DNA from: Flavobacteriaceae bacterium NBU2973
GTDB taxonomy: Bacteria; Bacteroidota; Bacteroidia; Flavobacteriales; Flavobacteriaceae
Direction of reading: 5' to 3'
Assembly (NCBI GenBank): GCA_026162565.1
Contig: JAOEIQ010000008.1
Coordinates: 1-64,000 of the forward strand
Length of the DNA stretch: 64,000 nucleotides
Shown here: one piece after another, positions 8,190 through 14,441 of the stretch
How positions within the stretch are numbered: the first letter of the stretch is position 1
Layout of the letters: each line of letters opens with the position of its first letter
Program-made: the position numbers and the translations under genes
Notes under the pieces: generated by a model
What the model was told of the DNA's origin: nothing
Database searches by the model: none
Seen by the model: only the letters and a program-made list of their open reading frames with translations

Positions 8190-8564
8190 ATGATTTTAGA
8201 AGGAAAACATAAGGCTTATAAAGTTGATGATAGAGTTTACCACTGTGGAACTGATATTACCATGAGTTACATTGGTGGAAAATGGAAATGTGTTGTTTTA
8301 TGGTATTTGAGAAATGGTACTCTGCGTTTTTCTGAACTAAAACGTTTAATTCCCGATATAACTGAAAAAATGTTGAGTATTCAGCTAAAATCGTTGACAG
8401 ATGATGGTTTAATTGAACGTCAAAGTTTTGGTACGAAGGCGCCATTTCGTGTTCAATACCAATTAACTAAATTTGGCGCAAGTTTAATTCCAGTAATCGA
8501 AGTGATAACAAATTGGGGAATAGAGTTAGGGAATACCAAAGGGAAGTTGATAGATGTGAAGTGA
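8190..8564 (+). CDS. HxlR family winged-helix transcriptional regulator
   Basis: A 124-aa protein with the HxlR signature: MSYIGGKWKCVVLWYL, then LRFSELKRLIPDITEKMLSIQLKSL (helix-turn-helix) and the beta-wing GLIERQSFGTKAPFRVQY. It carries Cys19 in the position where some relatives (HypR type) sense oxidants or electrophiles. It is the only plus-strand gene in the array. It is transcribed divergently from the operon at 8103, with a dyad between them, so it probably controls that operon. It is convergent with the SnoaL-like gene 16 nt away. Confidence 0.9.
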   Translation: MILEGKHKAYKVDDRVYHCGTDITMSYIGGKWKCVVLWYLRNGTLRFSELKRLIPDITEKMLSIQLKSLTDDGLIERQSFGTKAPFRVQYQLTKFGASLIPVIEVITNWGIELGNTKGKLIDVK

Positions 8565-8580
8565 TTTGAATTCAATGGTT

Positions 8581-8976
8581 TTATTCTAATTGTTTAATTA
8601 GACCATATATGTCCCCAAGAACCCAGACATCTTTTATTTTTTTGTTTACAATTGTAAAAACAGCAGCTCCATAGTATTCTATTCTTTTATTTGTTGGTGC
8701 TATTTCAAAAATTTTTCCTCTGTGAGTACCTGTATATTTTAATTTAGCGAAAGAATAATTGTCTTCTGTTATAATTTGCTCAATGCTATTATGAAAGTCT
8801 GGGAATGCAGATTTAATGAAGTTCATATAGTTTTTTAAGCCCTCATAACCTTTCTTTTCTATACCTAATGAACCTCTAAAAGTAATTTCATCATCTAGAA
8901 TCTCATGGAGAATATCGGCATTCCATTTGTTCCACATTTGGTTATACCATTTTTCTATCAGCTCTTTATTGTTCAT
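8581..8976 (-). CDS. SnoaL-like/ester cyclase family protein
   Basis: A 131-aa protein of the NTF2-like fold. The N-terminal helix NNKELIEKWYNQMWNKW and the run LHEILDDEITFRGSLG...FPDFHNSIEQIITEDN...TGTHRG are typical of SnoaL-like polyketide cyclase or ester cyclase relatives. Most such proteins in bacteria have no proven substrate. It is convergent with the HxlR gene. Its start lies 22 nt inside the cassette arm at 8999-9008, so it is the first gene of the large cassette unit. Confidence 0.8.
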   Translation of the reverse strand: MNNKELIEKWYNQMWNKWNADILHEILDDEITFRGSLGIEKKGYEGLKNYMNFIKSAFPDFHNSIEQIITEDNYSFAKLKYTGTHRGKIFEIAPTNKRIEYYGAAVFTIVNKKIKDVWVLGDIYGLIKQLE

Positions 8977-9005
8977 ATAGTTTCTGCTTTTATCAGCTTA
9001 CGCAC

Positions 9006-9288
9006 AACGCTGGGCTATGTGAAGCCACGTTATGGATTTTAAAGTTAAGCAATTTATTGCATTAACTTTATAAATACATATTAAACGTGGACAGGTTGCA
9101 TATAGCCGTTGATATGTACCGTTTTCCTCGATGGCGCCTAAAGGTGATTTATAGCAGTGTACCAAATGCCTACTGCATATGCAAACTGGCATAGCCCAGC
9201 GATGATGTACATTTCTCAAAGGGCGGGAATCGAGCGATAGCGAGATGTAGCAATTTGAGTTCACCTTTAGGTGAATTGTACATCATCG
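9006..9288. repeat. 283-bp compound palindromic repeat, copy B
   Basis: Identical to copy A (686-968) except for one base. Outer pairs are CTGGGCTATG (9010-9019) with CATAGCCCAG (9190-9199), and CGATGATGTAC (9200-9210) with GTACATCATCG (9278-9288). It starts in the AAC of the large cassette's right arm and directly abuts the next element at 9289 with no gene between. Confidence 0.85.
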
Positions 9289-9407
9289 GTTTTGTGTAAG
9301 CGTCAGTAACGGGAAAGTGCCCGAGTACTTTCCGCTGACGCACCTAATTTAGCAAAACGAGTTGAATTTCCGATTAGGAAATTCAGCCGTTATTGCGCTT
9401 ACACGTT
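9289..9407. repeat. attC-like intercassette element 3
   Basis: Outer stem GTGTAAGCG (9294-9302) with CGCTTACAC (9396-9404). One inner hairpin pairs GCGTCAG and GGAAAGT with ACTTTCC and CTGACGC; a second is GAATTTCC/GGAAATTC, giving a three-way junction. It matches element 7 (12817-12936) with a single mismatch, although the flanking cassettes are unrelated. Confidence 0.7.
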
Positions 9408-9418
9408 GTTGGCATTAG

Positions 9419-9994
9419 TTATTTTATTTCATAGTATTTTAAGCTCAAAACTATCGATTTGAAAAATTTATTTTCCGCCATCATTTTATCAATTTCCGAT
9501 TGTTTAATTAGTCGCTTGAAATACTTTTCTTCATTGAATTTTGGATATAGATTCCCTTTATATTCAAAAGCTTGTAAAAATTGCTGAATTCCTTTTTTCG
9601 TTTGAGAAGCAGTAGGAAATTCCGATTTCATAAACGTCTTTACAGAGTTATCTTTTCCAACAATTAATTCTCCAGTACTACCATTAATTATCTCATATTT
9701 TCCATTTTTGGTTTTTGTCAAAAACAGTATTAGTCTTTGTCCGATTTCAGCTTTTTCAATTCGGCTATCACAAGTCCATTCCTTCCACATTTTTACTTCA
9801 ATTGATTTTGCTGATTGTCCTTTAACAAAATCGTCTATTTCTAATTCATATTCGTTTGAGGAAACTTTGGATATTTTTCCATCAACAATTAGGTCAGCTT
9901 TAGAGATTACAATTCCGTATGGTAAATTCCGCTTTTTTAAACTACTGTTTGTAGTAAAACTCAATAATATTAATATGGAAATGAGTGTTTTCAT
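9419..9994 (-). CDS. hypothetical exported protein (191 aa)
   Basis: I do not recognise the family with confidence. It starts at the ATG at 9994 (MKTLISILILLSFTTNSS), a clear signal peptide; a TTG frame to 10006 would read into the cassette arm and is rejected. The mature part starts with strands such as SKADLIVDGKISKVSSNEY, and has a Cys in WKEWTCDSR followed by IGQRLILFLTKTKNGKY. This resembles small OB-fold secreted proteins (NTR/TIMP-like), but that is a guess. The start codon lies 4 nt from one arm and the stop 2 nt from the other, leaving no room for a promoter inside the cassette. Confidence 0.75.
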   Translation of the reverse strand: MKTLISILILLSFTTNSSLKKRNLPYGIVISKADLIVDGKISKVSSNEYELEIDDFVKGQSAKSIEVKMWKEWTCDSRIEKAEIGQRLILFLTKTKNGKYEIINGSTGELIVGKDNSVKTFMKSEFPTASQTKKGIQQFLQAFEYKGNLYPKFNEEKYFKRLIKQSEIDKMMAENKFFKSIVLSLKYYEIK

Positions 9995-10007
9995 AATTAA
10001 TGCCAAC

Positions 10008-10123
10008 GGTTTTGTGTATGGCTCGTTGCGGGAAATCAGCTATGATTTTCCGCCGTAACCGAAAGATAGCAAATTGCAATGAATTCCGATTAAGGAATTC
10101 AGCCGCAATGAGCTATACACGTT
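10008..10123. repeat. attC-like intercassette element 4
   Basis: Outer stem GTGTATGGCTCGTTGCGG (10014-10031) with CCGCAATGAGCTATACAC (10103-10120), 16 of 18 paired. Inner hairpins surround GGAAATC/GATTTTCC and GAATTCC/GGAATTC. It is closely related to element 8 (13616-13730), with the same stems; the loop of the first hairpin differs. Confidence 0.7.
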
Positions 10124-10137
10124 GTTAGCCAACGTTT

Positions 10138-10722
10138 TTATTCTTTCTTTTTTCTCTTTTTAATATAATTATTCGAAGTGAGAAATTCGCAATTCGGCAT
10201 TAACAATTCCAATTCCTCCACGATTTTATGATTCTTGAAAATTGTCCAATTCCCATAAAGAGAAACTTGCATAAGATTTTCCAGATTCGCTAATTCTTTC
10301 GGTAATGATTTTATAAGATTATAATCTAATTCCAAATATTCCAATTTCTCAAGAGTCAGAAGTTCAGGTGTTAGATTTTCAATGTAATTATAGTCTAATA
10401 CTGTTCCTTTTTTGCGGTCAAGATGTAAATAGCCACCTCCAATATTTTTCGCTAATTTGTGAGTACTACTGTCCAAGTCTTTTTTTGGTCTCCAACCAAG
10501 TAATAAGACACGAAGGTTTTTAAACTCTGAAATTCGTTTAGGTATCTCATTAAGTTTTTGTCCACCTAAATCAAGTATTTCAACATCATTTGGGTTTTCG
10601 AGAGCAATTTCCAAATCAGTAAATACTTTTAAATCCTTAAGGTCTCCTTTTTTCCATCGTTCGGAAGTTTGAGAAAAACTCAAAGTAGGAATTATTAAAA
10701 GAAATAGGATGAGACGATTCAT
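10138..10722 (-). CDS. leucine-rich-repeat protein, exported
   Basis: A 194-aa protein with a signal peptide (MNRLILFLLIIPTLSFSQ). At least three short leucine-rich repeats follow: LNEIPKRISEFKNLRVLLLG, LTPELLTLEKLEYLELDYN and IKSLPKELANLENLMQVSL. Such repeats bind proteins; no catalytic domain is visible. The C-terminus is strongly basic (KKRKKKE). The stop lies 4 nt from the left arm GTTAGCCAAC, the start 7 nt from its partner GTTGGCTAAC: a one-gene cassette. Confidence 0.8.
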   Translation of the reverse strand: MNRLILFLLIIPTLSFSQTSERWKKGDLKDLKVFTDLEIALENPNDVEILDLGGQKLNEIPKRISEFKNLRVLLLGWRPKKDLDSSTHKLAKNIGGGYLHLDRKKGTVLDYNYIENLTPELLTLEKLEYLELDYNLIKSLPKELANLENLMQVSLYGNWTIFKNHKIVEELELLMPNCEFLTSNNYIKKRKKKE

Positions 10723-10739
10723 TTCAAATGTTGGCTAAC

Positions 10740-10856
10740 GGTCTCGGCTATGAGTAGTTGCGTGAGTAAGCACATAACTTTGCAAGTACACACCAAACTG
10801 AAAATCCGCAAGGATTTTCAGAAGTAGGCGAGAACAAGCAATTACTTATAGCCATT
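10740..10856. repeat. attC-like intercassette element 5
   Basis: Outer stem GGCTATGAGTAGTTGC (10746-10761) with GCAATTACTTATAGCC (10838-10853), 14 of 16 paired. An inner perfect 10-bp hairpin is CTGAAAATCC/GGATTTTCAG (about 10798-10820). The primary sequence differs from elements 3 and 4 but the length (117 bp) and fold agree. Confidence 0.65.
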
Positions 10857-10873
10857 GTTGGGCACAGTATTTT

Positions 10874-11854
10874 TTAATCAGTTATTTTATTTTGCATTTT
10901 AATCGGCTGTATGCCTACAACTTTATCTTTATCGTCAAAAATCAATTTTATCATTTCATTTGGCGGACTTGAATTGTCGTCCGAATATTTATACTGAAGT
11001 AGTGTAAATAAACTTCCATCGAATCCCATTTGAACTCCGCTGTAAACCAATTCCGTTTGTTTATCAAAGTTGATATTTTCTATCAGCATATTAATCTGTT
11101 CGTCAGTAACTTTTTCAAGTATTAAGTCCGATAAAAACTCTTTTGATTTTGGCAAATCTTTTGCTTTTAAAGCGGTAAAAAAGTCAATCTTTATTTTTCC
11201 CAATTCAGCCAATTTTTTCTCGTCAAGTTTTGGGATTTCTTTTTCCTTTTCCTTTGCTTGATTTCTGACGTAAAGCCTTATTCTATGAACTGGATTTATT
11301 GTGCTTGCACCTCTTTTTTCATAATAGTTAGAAACAGTTGCATACATTTCTATTTCGGTACTATCATTAGGTTCCCAAGTTGAGCTTTCTACAAAAGTGT
11401 TTATAGAATCCAATCGGCTAATATTTGAATAATTCTTTTTTACTTCTGGTTGTCCGAACTCGTTTGAAATTTCTTTTTTAAGTTCTTTGTATTTTGCAAT
11501 TAAGGCTTTTTGAAACTTCTTTGGTTTTTGGTTATTGTCTTGTTTCTCAAAATTCGAAACATCCCATTCGTAGAGAACATAAGACATTGTTGAATCCGCT
11601 TTTTTGAAAAAGTAAAAAGAAGTTAAATCAGGAATTACTTTCTCTTTTCGTAAATATTTAATTGGTTGGGCATTTCCGCCAAAGGAAACGTGATTTGAGG
11701 TTGTCGGGATTTTTTCTCTTCCCAAACTTTCTTCCATTTTTAAATATTCAGCGAGTGAAGTATTATGAATGTCAAAATTGAACTCCTGTCCAAAAACAGA
11801 AGTTGAGATAAATAAAATTCCGATAATTATATATTTCATTCGATGTTCGTTCAT
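10874..11854 (-). CDS. hypothetical exported protein (321-326 aa)
   Basis: No family recognised. Two starts are possible: ATG at 11854 (MNEHRMKY...) and ATG at 11839 (MKYIIIGILFISTSVFGQ). The second gives a clean signal peptide and is more likely the true start, while the first is only 2 nt from the cassette arm. The mature protein is rich in Lys and Glu, with a probable coiled stretch (EKEKEIPKLDEKKLAELGKI) and a C-terminal alpha/beta part with YSGVQMGFDGSLF that resembles DUF4878/NTF2-like lipoproteins. The cassette carries only this gene. Confidence 0.7.
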   Translation of the reverse strand: MNEHRMKYIIIGILFISTSVFGQEFNFDIHNTSLAEYLKMEESLGREKIPTTSNHVSFGGNAQPIKYLRKEKVIPDLTSFYFFKKADSTMSYVLYEWDVSNFEKQDNNQKPKKFQKALIAKYKELKKEISNEFGQPEVKKNYSNISRLDSINTFVESSTWEPNDSTEIEMYATVSNYYEKRGASTINPVHRIRLYVRNQAKEKEKEIPKLDEKKLAELGKIKIDFFTALKAKDLPKSKEFLSDLILEKVTDEQINMLIENINFDKQTELVYSGVQMGFDGSLFTLLQYKYSDDNSSPPNEMIKLIFDDKDKVVGIQPIKMQNKITD

Positions 11855-11866
11855 ATTGTGCCCAAC

Positions 11867-11985
11867 GGTCTCGTATAACCGTCAGTTACGGGTTAATATG
11901 CATTAATTTTCGGTTTGGCACTGACGCTCGCAATTCCGAGTGGATTCGGACGTAGTCGAATCCGCCGTAATTGCGGTTATACATT
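11867..11985. repeat. attC-like intercassette element 6
   Basis: Outer stem GTATAACCG (11873-11881) with CGGTTATAC (11974-11982), extended inward by a partly paired TTACGG/CCGTAA. Inner hairpins are GTCAG...CTGAC around TTAATATGCATTAA, and GGATTCG/CGAATCC (about 11942-11963). It is 119 bp long and shares the fold, not the sequence, with its neighbours. Confidence 0.65.
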
Positions 11986-11996
11986 GTTGCCCACAG

Positions 11997-12803
11997 TTAT
12001 TTTTTTAACATCAGTTTCAATACTGATTTTTGGTTATTGTTCATTCCCCAAATTGAAATATTACCTTTCGTTTCTCTGTATCCATCATAAGAAATCCAAA
12101 ATCCTTTGTCAATATTAAATTCGCCAATAATTTTATGTGTTGCTTTCAAATATGGTTTTTCAGAAGCCTCATTTTGTTTTGAACTTTTTGATTTATTTTT
12201 TTCTAAACTACCAGTAACGTATTCGTTTAAATCATATTCAATTATTGCAATTTTATTTCCATTTCTCTCAACAATGTCTTTTAACTTAACAGTATTTTTT
12301 TTGCTTAAACTATCTGCTTTAAAATGCTGGTCTAACGAAATTATATCTACATCGATGTTCCATTCATCACCTATTTTTACAGGTTTTTGGGGAAGTTCAA
12401 AAAATAAGGAAATTAGATTTTTTTTATTTTGCTCATAATAAAAGCTTAAGTTTTCTCCATTTGGATTAAATTTTCCATGTAAAATGACGTTTCGGTCATT
12501 TATGTTTAATTTATCCACATCGCTTTTGTGAATCATTTTAACGTCATAGTTTCCATTATTGTCAGGAAAAATTTGTGTTTCGTAATTCAGCTTATCCCTT
12601 TTTATTTCTTTAAGAAGTTCTTTCTTTCGTTCAGGATTTGTTTCCTTTTCAGCTTCTTTCATCTTTTCTTCTAAAGTATATCCATACATAAATGTTTTGT
12701 AAGTTAAAGTGTCCGTTATTTTCCACTTTAAATCAACAGTTTCTTTATCCTGTGCATTTGATGAAAAAGCAATAAGTATGAATAGTAGTAGAATTTTTTT
12801 CAT
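11997..12803 (-). CDS. hypothetical exported protein (268 aa)
   Basis: No family recognised. I start it at the ATG at 12803 (MKKILLLFILIAFSSNAQ, a signal peptide). The longer frame to 12872 begins with GTG and its first 23 codons are a translation of the intercassette element. The mature protein begins KETVDLKWKITDTLTYKTFMYG and has a long beta-rich body typical of Bacteroidota secreted proteins of the DUF6263 kind, a weak resemblance. The stop is 1 nt from the left arm GTTGCCCACA and the start is 3 nt from its partner TGTGGGCAAC, the tightest packing in the array. Confidence 0.75.
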   Translation of the reverse strand: MKKILLLFILIAFSSNAQDKETVDLKWKITDTLTYKTFMYGYTLEEKMKEAEKETNPERKKELLKEIKRDKLNYETQIFPDNNGNYDVKMIHKSDVDKLNINDRNVILHGKFNPNGENLSFYYEQNKKNLISLFFELPQKPVKIGDEWNIDVDIISLDQHFKADSLSKKNTVKLKDIVERNGNKIAIIEYDLNEYVTGSLEKNKSKSSKQNEASEKPYLKATHKIIGEFNIDKGFWISYDGYRETKGNISIWGMNNNQKSVLKLMLKK

Positions 12804-12816
12804 AATTGTGGGCAAC

Positions 12817-12936
12817 GGTTTTGTGTAAGCGTCAGTAACGGGAAAGTGCGCGAGTACTTTCCGCTGACGCACCTAATTTAGCAAAACGAGTTGAATTTCC
12901 GATTAGGAAATTCAGCCGTTATTGCGCTTACACGTT
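12817..12936. repeat. attC-like intercassette element 7
   Basis: Almost identical to element 3: one mismatch (G in GTGCGCGAG against C) over about 120 bp. Outer stem GTGTAAGCG (12823-12831) with CGCTTACAC (12925-12933), and the same two inner hairpins. Confidence 0.7.
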
Positions 12937-12951
12937 GTTGGCTGTAGTACT

Positions 12952-13104
12952 TTATTCTTTTCTCATAATTTGAGATTTTAAATTGTCAATTTCCGAAGTC
13001 AGCAACTTGAATTTTGAATTTTGTCCTTTTTTAATTAAATCAACTGTCTTTTTTAATGATTCAATTTCCTTTTTTAGATGTTCGATTTCCGATTTATTGT
13101 CCAT
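12952..13104 (-). CDS. small coiled-coil protein (50 aa)
   Basis: Reads MDNKSEIEHLKKEIESLKKT and continues as a heptad-like Leu/Ile pattern over its full length, so it is probably a short coiled coil. The frame is open to 13158, but the ATG at 13104 comes right after the stop of the upstream gene (13106) and has a rare clear Shine-Dalgarno (AAAGGAG about 11 nt upstream), which settles the start. It is the second gene of a two-gene cassette and perhaps partners the membrane protein upstream. Confidence 0.65.
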   Translation of the reverse strand: MDNKSEIEHLKKEIESLKKTVDLIKKGQNSKFKLLTSEIDNLKSQIMRKE

Positions 13105-13105
13105 A

Positions 13106-13576
13106 TTATTTTTTTCTCCTTTTAAAACTGTAATCACTTTTTTTATAACTATAATCAACTTTTTCAGTTGAAGGTTTTGGCGCTATATAAGTTCCATCTT
13201 CGATTGATTTTTTTAAAAGGTCAACTTTAGAGTCAAATTCCTCTTTTGATAACTTTTCTTGTTTATACATTCTTTCCAAAACATTGTATTCTTTGGTTAA
13301 AATCAGATGGACTTTTGGTTTAGGGTTGTCAAATTCCTCAAGTTTTGTTTTCATTTCTTCCTCCGACAAAATTCCTTTGCTTTTCAAGTCAATAATGTCT
13401 TGTCGTTCTTGTTCTTTCCGTTGTTTGTTTTTTATTGCCCAATCTGTCCTTGCTTGACTTTCTTTTTCTCGTCTTCTACTACCAGAATTGAAAATCCATA
13501 AAAGAATTCCTGTCGCAAGTCCGACTAAAATTCCAACGCCTATTCCGCCAGATAAGAAAATGGTTAGTTTAATCAT
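13106..13576 (-). CDS. membrane-anchored protein with SHOCT-like motifs (156 aa)
   Basis: One N-terminal transmembrane helix (about residues 3-30, Gly-rich), then a long charged cytosolic stretch (RRREKESQARTDWAIKNKQR). Two short-helix motifs of the SHOCT type follow: LKSKGILSEEEMKTKLEEF and MYKQEKLSKEEFDSKVDLLK. The C-terminus is basic (FKRRKK). SHOCT motifs are oligomerisation modules. It is the first gene of a two-gene cassette; its start is 29 nt from the arm TACAGCCAAC. Confidence 0.65.
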   Translation of the reverse strand: MIKLTIFLSGGIGVGILVGLATGILLWIFNSGSRRREKESQARTDWAIKNKQRKEQERQDIIDLKSKGILSEEEMKTKLEEFDNPKPKVHLILTKEYNVLERMYKQEKLSKEEFDSKVDLLKKSIEDGTYIAPKPSTEKVDYSYKKSDYSFKRRKK

Positions 13577-13615
13577 ATGCTTTCAGTTTTTTTGGTCATC
13601 AGTATTACAGCCAAC

Positions 13616-13730
13616 GGTTTTGTGTATGGCTCGTTGCGGGAAATCCGCGAGGATTTTCCGTCGTAACCTAAAGATAGCAAATTGCAATGAATTCCGATAA
13701 GGAATTCAGCCGCAATGAGCTATACACTTT
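13616..13730. repeat. attC-like intercassette element 8
   Basis: Outer stem GTGTATGGCTCGTTGCGG (13622-13639) with CCGCAATGAGCTATACAC (13710-13727). Closely related to element 4. The first inner hairpin has changed on both sides: GGAAATCC...GGATTTTCC here against GGAAATCA...TGATTTTCC there. This is a compensatory change. Confidence 0.7.
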
Positions 13731-13754
13731 GTTGTGTGTAGTTTTTTATTCAGA

Positions 13755-14186
13755 TTATCCATCTATTGAAACGCCAACTTGCTTATTATTCTCAAAATGC
13801 ACATTGAAGTAATAATAAGGGTCATTTTTTTCTTGAAATGTCAATTCAAATCCATTGTCGTTTACTGAAATACTGTTCACGTCGAAATGTTTTTCAATTG
13901 ATATAAATTCCATTTCCGCGTTGTCAAATTGTTCTTTCAGAGCTTTTTCTGATTCAGATTTGATTTCCGATTCGTTATTCAGAGCATTTATTAAAATCCG
14001 TTTTTGAGATTCAGAGAGGATTTCTTTATTTCCATCAATTAAAATCTCAACGTCAGAGTTAAGAAACTGCTTTTTAAAAGTCCAACCAACATTATTTCCA
14101 CGAACACTAAAACTCTCAATTTCTCCAAAATCAGAGTCGGTCGTTTTTAGTTTTTTACTGCCAAATAGATTTCCAAATATTCCCAT
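13755..14186 (-). CDS. hypothetical cassette protein (143 aa)
   Basis: No named family recognised. It begins MGIFGNLFGSKK, common in small cytosolic proteins of Bacteroidota, followed by a beta-rich part (FSVRGNNVGWTFKKQFLNSD), a helix rich in Glu/Ser/Lys, and a last beta segment (FQEKNDPYYYFNVHFENNKQ). There is no signal peptide. The layout resembles DUF2262/DUF6985-type immunity-like proteins, but I cannot support that. The cassette arms are GTTGTGTGTA (13731-13740) and TACACACAAC (14217-14226). This is the last cassette of the array. Confidence 0.65.
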   Translation of the reverse strand: MGIFGNLFGSKKLKTTDSDFGEIESFSVRGNNVGWTFKKQFLNSDVEILIDGNKEILSESQKRILINALNNESEIKSESEKALKEQFDNAEMEFISIEKHFDVNSISVNDNGFELTFQEKNDPYYYFNVHFENNKQVGVSIDG

Positions 14187-14441
14187 TCAGTTTGTTTTTA
14201 GTTTAGTTGCTTAAATTACACACAACACGTATATATGTCTGTGTTTTACGTATTTTTTGTAAATATACTAATTATTTGGTCGCCTTTTATTCATAAGACT
14301 TTAAAGATAGTTGTATGTCATGTATTTTGTATAACATTTTTTACTATTTTTAGTCAAGTGTTATACAAAATGCCTGTATCGATTTTTATAAATCTTTAAC
14401 ATAAAGGTACGTTTCATAAAGACCTTTAATCATTAGTAGTT
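14187..14441. other. right end of the cassette array; 13-bp inverted repeat
   Basis: After the last arm (14217-14226) no complete element follows. The only strong structure is a perfect 13-bp inverted repeat, ATTTTGTATAACA (14324-14336) and TGTTATACAAAAT (14359-14371), with 22 nt between. Its TGTATAAC motif recalls element stems. It could be a terminal recombination site or a protein-binding site. It is not followed by a T run that would make it a terminator. Confidence 0.45.

Larger units (their letters stand above)
1..14226. mobile_element. integron-like gene-cassette array (no integrase in window)
   Basis: Seen: eight units, each bounded by a private perfect inverted arm beginning GTT on the left and ending AAC on the right. 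The arm pairs are 210-217/681-688, 1085-1094/8999-9008, 9408-9416/9999-10007, 10124-10133/10730-10739, 10857-10866/11857-11866, 11986-11995/12807-12816, 12937-12946/13606-13615 and 13731-13740/14217-14226. Between units lie structured elements of 115-120 bp, sometimes plus a 283-bp compound repeat. All cassette genes but one (the HxlR gene) run on the minus strand. Known: integron cassettes have a core and inverse core that are complementary within one cassette, with attC between cassettes. Inferred: this is a mobile or formerly mobile cassette array with attC-like elements. Canonical GTTRRRY is met by only one arm (GTTGGGC at 10857), and no recombinase is visible. The left boundary lies outside the window. 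Confidence 0.6.

Noticed and set aside
8998-9264. 88-codon open frame on the minus strand
   Set aside because: It lies wholly within the 283-bp compound repeat and is the same translation as the first part of the frame 225-944. Open only because the repeat has no stop in that frame; no protein features.
12804-12872. 23-codon extension of the exported protein at 11997-12803
   Set aside because: It is the intercassette element read from a GTG. The ATG at 12803 starts a clear signal peptide.
1-14226. CRISPR array
   Set aside because: The repeats are long, palindromic, irregularly spaced and separated by genes, not by short uniform spacers; no cas genes are seen.
1-14226. Canonical class integron
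   Set aside because: No intI gene is in the window, and only one of eight arms fits GTTRRRY. I therefore call it integron-like only.
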